Assembly: GCF_002127325.2 (NCBI RefSeq)
Contig: NC_035433.2
Coordinates: forward strand, 149,182,570-149,246,569
DNA from: Helianthus annuus
Lineage: Eukaryota; Streptophyta; Magnoliopsida; Asterales; Asteraceae
Direction of reading: 5' to 3'
Length of the DNA: 64,000 bases
The notes beneath the pieces are model-generated. The model was not told the DNA's origin, made no database searches, and was given only the letters and a program-made list of their open reading frames with translations. Positions 58,226 to 64,000 of the stretch are shown here, piece by piece; position 1 is the first letter of the stretch, and the number at the start of each line of letters is the position of its first letter. Both the position numbers and the translations under genes were made by a program.

Positions 58226-59205
58226 CTTGATTCTAGAGAGAAGTTGAGCCAAAGAGAGGCCGATCTAGGTAAGCTTGTTGTTTACTGCTCTGATCAGATG
58301 CATTTTTCTCTCCAAAAAGCTTGTCGAGTTGTTGGCATAATCCTAACAATGTTCGATCCATCCAGACAAAAAAGTCCATGAATTTTCAGTTATCTCCGGA
58401 TGCATTATTAACGGCTTTTGAATCGGATGTTAGAGCCGGTTTGATCCCATTATATGTGTGCCTCTCCTTAGGAACAACATCAACGACAACGGTGGACCCG
58501 TTGCTCGCATTGAGTGAGATTGCAAAATGATTCCTTATGTGGGTTCATGTGGATGCTGCTTATGCTGGAAGTGCATGCATATGCCCAGAGTTTCGTCACT
58601 TTCTGGATGGTGTAGAAGGTGCAAACTCCTTCAGTTTTAAGCCACACAAATGGTTCTTGACCACTTTAGATTGTTGTTGTTTCTGCGTTAAGGATCAAAT
58701 CGATCTTACAAAAGCTCTTTCTAATGATCCCGAACTGTTGAAGAACAAAGCGAGTGACTCTAAAAATGTGGTAGACTACAATGACTGGCAGATTGCTCTT
58801 AGCCGTCGTTTTAGAGCAATGAAATTATGGATGGTGATAAGAAGCTATGGAGTAACCGGGCTACAAGAGGTTATAAGAAAACAAGTGAAATTGGCCAAGC
58901 ATTTTGAAGCACTTTTGATTGCTGACAAGAGATTTGAAGTTGTAGTTCCTAGGAACTTTGCTACCGTGTGTTTTAAGGTATTGGCCCCTAATGGTAGCAC
59001 TGAAGACTCTAAACGTCTGACCCAGACTCTCTTGGATTCACTTAATGTGTCGGGTCTAGTTTAGATGACACATGCGGTGATAGAAGGGGTCTATGTGATT
59101 CGGGTTGCCATCGGTGCAACCCTTACCGAGGAGAAGCATGTTCATATACTATGGGATATGGTGCAAGAGCATGCAACTCATTTGCTAGCTTCGTGTGCCG
59201 ATATT
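58226..59205 (+). pseudogene. Aromatic L-amino-acid decarboxylase pseudogene (C-terminal part)
   Basis: Remnant of a PLP-dependent group II decarboxylase (tyrosine/DOPA/tryptophan type; the substrate cannot be decided). Recognised by [47 protein letters not shown] and [10 protein letters not shown]. The PLP-binding Lys codon is 58648-58650, and the His stacking on PLP and the Asp of VDAAYAG are also still present. Breaks: a one-base deletion near 58340, TGA at 58528-58530 and TAG at 59062-59064, each followed by clear continuation. Roughly the first third of the protein is absent; similarity begins abruptly near 58230. The last codons meet the proposed Athila LTR start at 59206. No introns are visible. 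Confidence 0.9.
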
Positions 59206-60482
59206 TGACGGGTACTCCGTAGGACAACCCTTAAGTGGTATAAATGATAATAAAATCCTACATTTAATCGGGTAGTTGTCTAGAATTAGATAACTACGGT
59301 TGTTTGTGTTTCAGGTACAAACGGGAGCTTAAAATAGAAGGAACACAGAGAATAAATGAAAAATCAATTTTTGGAATTGAAGAATTAAGAGGATAGCATG
59401 ATAGAGGACGAAATTACGAGAACATAGGCGAAAACGGTGAAGAAAACGGAGTTGAAACGAAAAAGTTATGCTGAAAACAAGTTTTCCTGTTGAAGCATGC
59501 CGTAGGCTACGGCAAGGGCCGTAGGCTACGGCAAGGGCCGTAGCTTACGGCGCTGACTGGCACTTTTTGTCACCGTATGATAGTTTAAAGCCACCGTAAG
59601 CCATTCCAAGCCACCGTAAGCTACGGTGGCCACTGTAGCTTACGACGCTGACCTGCGTAAATGTGTAACTTCCACCTTTTAATGCAGATTTATGATGCTC
59701 TTTCAAGTCCAATCATTCCCATTCGGTTACAAGCAGTCTAGGGGCGATTTTTGGGTGTTCTTGAGAGCTTGAAACAATTTTTAAACATCTTGTTAGTGTT
59801 TTTCATTCCTATGAACATTATATGTATGTGATGATGATTGTCCAAGTCATGAGTGGCTAAACTTATGGTGATCATCCTAGGTTAAGGTTTGTCTAAGACA
59901 TTTGTGTTTTGATTCATATTTCTAGAATAATAGACTTGCTATGATGGTTTGTTTATTATGGTGTGTTGTTTGCTTGTTCGTAAATTGTTAATTTGTATGT
60001 TAATCTTAGTCTAAACCATACGTTCTTGGTGCCATTGGCAATCGAGATATCATGGGCGGGATTAGGATTGGGTATTGATTAATTAGTCATCGGTTAACAA
60101 CCTCGCGTTCTAGGAATCCGAGTACTTAGTTCCCTTTCATCACGGCAAGTAGTAACACATGAACCATGTCTATGTGGTTCTTCCTAGTTGAATATTAGCA
60201 TGAATGTCAAAGCAAACCGGAAACTTAGGATGGTCATTTGTCTCTAAATTGTTTACAAAACCAAATTCTCATTTTGCAATTAGATTAGTAATCTTAGTTT
60301 TTAAAAAACAAACAATCCAAATCAGTGAATTTACTATTCTTGCAATTTAGTTTAACTTAGTTAATTTAGATACACTTTTAAATAACACATATTCCACAAA
60401 CTCCCTGTGTTCGATACTCACTTACCGCTAGTTATTTAGTAGTATTTGGATTAAATTTGATTGTGACCACTACATCACGTCA
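59206..60482 (+). repeat. Athila-type left LTR
   Basis: The right boundary is well set by the primer site; ends ATCACGTCA. The left boundary (TGACGGGTACTCC) is inferred from the end of decarboxylase similarity and a TG start; no second LTR is in view. Contains a TACGG-rich palindromic tract (59499-59650) and the CTCCCTGTG(T)TTCGATAC stretch typical of Athila LTR ends. Confidence 0.6.
59499..59650 (+). promoter_or_regulatory. Palindromic TACGG tract in Athila-type LTR
   Basis: CCGTAGGCTACGG occurs twice, followed by CCGTAGCTTACGG and CCACCGTAAGCTACGGTGG. Similar in style to tracts in the LTRs of A and C. Confidence 0.5.
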
Positions 60483-60487
60483 AATTT

Positions 60488-60505
60488 TGGTGTCGTTGCC
60501 GGGGA
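60488..60505 (+). other. Athila-type primer-binding site (tRNA-Asp type)
   Basis: TGGTGTCGTTGCCGGGGA, differing at two positions from the TGGCGCCGTTGCCGGGGA form usual in Athila elements. Confidence 0.75.
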
Positions 60506-60599
60506 GTAGTGCGCAACGTGTGTTATTTTTTATCTTCTTAGGTTTGTTATTTTTTCTGGTTTACGCTGGGTGTGTTAGTGTGCAGGTATTTACAGGTGC

Positions 60600-63444
60600 A
60601 TGCGTACTAGAAGCTCTTACAAGCTATCACAATTGGCATTTGATCCAGAGATTGAACGAACTTTGAGAGGAAACTGAATTTTGTTAAGGGAAAACAGAAT
60701 CAGCGGTTCACCAACAACACCTACTACACCAATTACACCACTTAGATACATGGATCCACCGCCACCACCACCCACTATGAGTGAGCTTACACCACCCTTC
60801 ATATCATCCTCAACACAACCTTCACCAAATACACCATGCCTAACACCACTACCGACCCTACTCCACCGCATGATGTTACACCAACCAATACTACACTACC
60901 TTTTATTACCCAAGTTGAACCTACACTTACCTTTAGCCCGTCTACTTCAATTCCACCATTTTCCCATTTCTTTCCAGCTTCGGGTCAATCGTCTTCAACC
61001 TATTCAATACCACCAAATTCAACAATTGTTCATGCCACTTCTACATATCGACCACCGAACCAACCGGGTTATCAATATTCATCTTTTCCATTTGGGCAAT
61101 CTTCGGGTATAGGAGGAGATGGATACGATGAGGGGTATGAAGAAGAGTATGGGGGATATGACGAAGACGGATTTTACTACGAGGGTGATGGAGGTAATTT
61201 GGGATCTCAAGGAGGAGTGGGTCAACAAAGTCAACCATTGCAATGAATTCAAGACATAGGTAGATTACCGGTTGGGGTACAACATGTTCGGTCACAAGGG
61301 TCACAATTGCAACACCCTATGCCCTTGTAACAAGTTCGTCCACAAAATGCACAACATCAATTACAAAGGCTAATTCAACAACCACCAATCCAACATCAAT
61401 TTCAACCACCTCCACAACAATTTGGGCCTCCACGCATGCAAGTTCAAAGACCAATGGGTCCTATACGTCCAAGAGTTCATTTGGGTGGGCCAAGAAGACA
61501 TCTTCGAGAACATGCTAGAGGTATTGAAGCACATTTTAGACCGATGATTACTCATAATCCTTCACCGGTAGTTATTCCTTACAATGACCAAGGGAGGACG
61601 TTCGAAGTTCGAACCAATTCGTTACAAAGTTTGCCAAAGTAAAAAGGTCTAGCAACGGAAGAGCCTTATTTTCATTTGGAGGCTTATGATTCGATTTGCA
61701 ACACTCTTGGGAGTCAAGGATTTTCGGCTGATGATGTCAAATTGGTATTATTTCAATTATCTTTGGAAGATAAGGCGAAAAAATGGTTTTACACCCAAAA
61801 TCTTTTTGGGCGGAAATGCAACAAATCTTTTTGGATGAATTTTATACCGCCCAAAAGACAAATGATGCTAGAAAAGGGTTGAGAAGTTTCCAACAACTAC
61901 AAGGTGAGATGTTCCATGAGGCATTTGAACGGTTTAACATGATGATAAAGAATTGCCCTCATCATGGGATAGAGCTATGGGAGTTGATGAATGCTTTTCA
62001 TGAAGGGTTATATGCCGAAGATGCTCGTGACTTAATGTCTATCACGAATGGCACTTTTGGCACGAATTATGAGCATGATGATTGGGAATTCTTGGAACAA
62101 CTTGCGGTCACATCAATAAGAAAAGCTCAAGCATCAAGGAGAGCACGACCTGCCATTACCCGAACTCAAGTGCACGCGGTTGACGATGGTAATGTTCAAA
62201 CTTCTAATCAAATTTATAATGTTTGTGTGCTTTGTAATGAGATATGGCATGCGGCTGAAAATTGCCAAGGAGTGGAAGGGCAATTTGAGGAGGTGAATGC
62301 ATTGCAAGGGCAAGGAGGGGGTGGTAGAAATTACAACATGAATTCCAATACTTACCACCCCGGTTTACGAAATCACCCGATCTTTAGATACTGGAATTCG
62401 TCAAATCAAGCCAACCCGAACTTTCAAGGAAACCAAGGATTTCAAAGGAAATATCAAACGGGTCAAAGCTTTTCGGGTGGAAACGAAGTAATGGAGATGT
62501 TGAAGGCGATGCAAATTGAGATGCAACGAAGGAATCAGCTTGATGATGCTCGCATTCAAAAAGACGAAATCCGTGATAAAGCAATTCAGTCGTTGACTAC
62601 CCAAATGAGTCAACTTGCGAGTGATGTGGCAATATTGAAGAAAGAAAAAGGCCAACTACAAAGTGACACGGTGACAAATCCCAAAAAAATTAAAAGTGTT
62701 AATATCAATGTGGTAAGTACCGTTCCTAATAGTGAATTTAATGAAACATTTCTAACATCTTCTTGTCAAGTGAGTGCAGGTATAGGAAGGGATGCCGAGG
62801 TTGAAACGGACAAAGAGCATGGGGCACCACTCGTGCCTATTCAAGTGGGAAAATTAAAAATTCCTCAAGCATTGTTGGACTATGCGGCGAGTATGAGTGT
62901 GTTACCAGGCGATCTATACGATATGTACGACTTTAGTCCACTTCAAGATATAGACACCATGGTGAGCTTGGCGGATGAAAGTTGGAGGCATCCACGGGGA
63001 ATAGTTAAGAATGTTATGATTCGGTTGGGAGAATTCGAATACCCAGTGGATTTCCTGGTCCTAGATTATGCCCCTACCAAATTGGCATCACAACAAAGGG
63101 TAATTTTAGGTCGACCGTTTCTTTATACGGCGAGTGCTCAAATCAACTGTAGAGACGGGATCATTACTATGACCGAGGAGAACCGTAAGTTGTACTTTGA
63201 TGTTCATACTAGGGAGAGTAGCTATGAATCTATTGAAGAGAGTAGTAGAGAGTCTAGTGACCATCTGAAAAGTGTGCATCAAAGAATAAAAACAAACAAA
63301 CCACCGGGGTGTGAAAAGAAGTATGAGGGTTCGAGCAGGTATGTAGTTGACTATCCACCGAATGGACATTTGATGGATGCATTTCAACCAATGACAAGCT
63401 ACAGTGGGGGAGGTGATAGGAACCGATTCTTTGAGCCACCATAA
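60600..63444 (+). pseudogene. Athila-type gag and protease, N-terminal half broken
   Basis: ATG at 60600 (MRTRSSYKLSQLAFDPEIERTLRGN) meets TGA at 60675. Further breaks: a frame change near 60835, stops at 61244, 61328 and 61640, and a frameshift near 61800. From there the frame is open to TAA at 63442-63444 (about 550 codons): gag core (QQIFLDEFYTAQ, FHEAFERFNMMIKNCPHHG), one CCHC knuckle (CVLCNEIWHAAENC), a Gln/Asn/Gly-rich part, a helical MQIEMQRRNQ segment, then a retroviral-type protease (PQALLDYAASMSVLPG, PVDFLVLDY, ILGRPFL). The protease motif reads DYAAS where Athila relatives usually have DLGAS, so the Gly after the catalytic Asp pair position is Ala. No RT follows. Confidence 0.82.
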
Positions 63445-64000
63445 ACGAGGGTGGCATGGTCTGGCTGAAGACTCAAAATTAGCGCTGCTCGGGAGGCAAC
63501 CCGGGGTTTTATATTGATCTTGTTGTTTTTATTTTTCTATGTTTCAGGGCCATGGCGACATTCAAGTGTGGGGAAGATGTGCGGATATTTGTGTGAAGGT
63601 GGCGATAGGAAGTCGGATTGTCTACAACATCGGTTGTGTCAAACTTCACCAGATCAATGTACTTTTTCCTTAGTCTTGATATGTTCTTTAGCTTTGAATT
63701 ATTGGTAGTTAGTTTGTTTGCATTTGTTTAAAAAAAATACAAAAAGAAATTTGGGGTTTGAGAGTATAAGCAAATGTTGGTGTTTTTGTTGAAAGCGATC
63801 TTCTCTTCAAAACCATACATTGGGACAATGTATCCCAAGTGTGGGGATGAGGGGAAAATTTTGAGAATTTTTGAAAAAATTGTGAAACCAAGCGAAAAGT
63901 TGTTGGAATTTGAACACTGGACATTGTTCCGCATGACACACCAACACCCCTTTCTAGTCATTTCTTGGTGAGTTTTTGAGCCACATATGATTATTAAAGA
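63445..64000 (+). other. Athila-type non-coding spacer
   Basis: Contains GCTGCTCGGGAGGCAACCC (63484-63502), two CAAGTGTGGGGA words (63563-63574, 63836-63847) and a perfect hairpin ATACATTG-GGA-CAATGTAT (63815-63833) just before the second. These recur downstream of gag in many plant Athila/Tat-like elements. No coding. Confidence 0.6.

Larger units (their letters stand above)
59206..64000 (+). mobile_element. Athila-type Ty3/gypsy element, left part
   Basis: LTR, tRNA-Asp-type primer site, gag and protease, then non-coding DNA; runs off the window. Assigned to Athila from the primer site form (TGGTGTCGTTGCCGGGGA), the gag/protease sequence and the AAGTGTGGGGA words downstream. RT is not present in the window, so autonomy cannot be judged. 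Confidence 0.8.

Noticed and set aside
60681..61112. Pro-rich 143-codon frame as a separate gene
   Set aside because: Its first half is the Athila gag N-terminus in one frame; after about 60835 the real frame shifts and the rest of this frame is a shadow.

Overview
This is plant nuclear DNA, almost entirely transposable elements, with no intact host gene. The chromovirus-type Ty3/gypsy elements (long 3-4 kb LTRs, initiator-Met tRNA primer sites, C-terminal chromodomain-like tails as in the Tekay/Del group), an Athila-type element, Helitron ends and a plant aromatic amino acid decarboxylase pseudogene indicate a eudicot. Asteraceae is my guess from the style of the repeats; I could not test it.

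Layout. Positions 1-52488 are a nest of five Ty3/gypsy elements that can be unpicked exactly. Element E (only the 3' part of one LTR is visible, 49180-52488) was hit by element A (1-49179; its left LTR starts before the window). A was then hit twice: by B (4694-18023, in the RNase H/integrase junction of pol, 5-bp duplication ATTGA) and by C (20749-46550, in A's right LTR, duplication TTTCG). C was hit by D (29922-42391, opposite strand, duplication TGAAT). By-eye LTR comparison gives about 1.1% substitutions for A, somewhat under 1% for C, and about 0.1% for B and D, matching the nesting order.

A and C are full gag-pol elements killed by stops, frameshifts and the nested insertions; C also has a mutated protease active site. 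B and D are non-autonomous: B has gag plus a scrap of integrase/chromodomain, and D has an intact gag with badly decayed protease and reverse transcriptase. Their LTRs are nearly identical, so they must have moved recently using enzymes supplied in trans (the TR-GAG type of element).

Positions 52489-59205 form a small island between LTR elements: unassigned AT-rich DNA, a hAT-like MITE with an 8-bp duplication, a Tourist-like MITE with a TTA duplication, two oppositely oriented Helitron 3' ends around a large degenerate inverted-repeat array, and a broken C-terminal part of a tyrosine/DOPA/tryptophan decarboxylase gene. Positions 59206-64000 are the left part of an Athila-type element (LTR, tRNA-Asp-type primer site, broken gag, open gag C-terminus/protease) that runs off the right edge.

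The most interesting signal is RNA-like structure in the leaders of the non-autonomous elements. D carries about 14 tandem 20-21-bp units next to its primer-binding site, each a small hairpin whose two arms change together. B carries scattered short hairpins whose closing pair shows C-G, U.G and U-A states. These look like selected RNA structures, perhaps for packaging or dimerisation.
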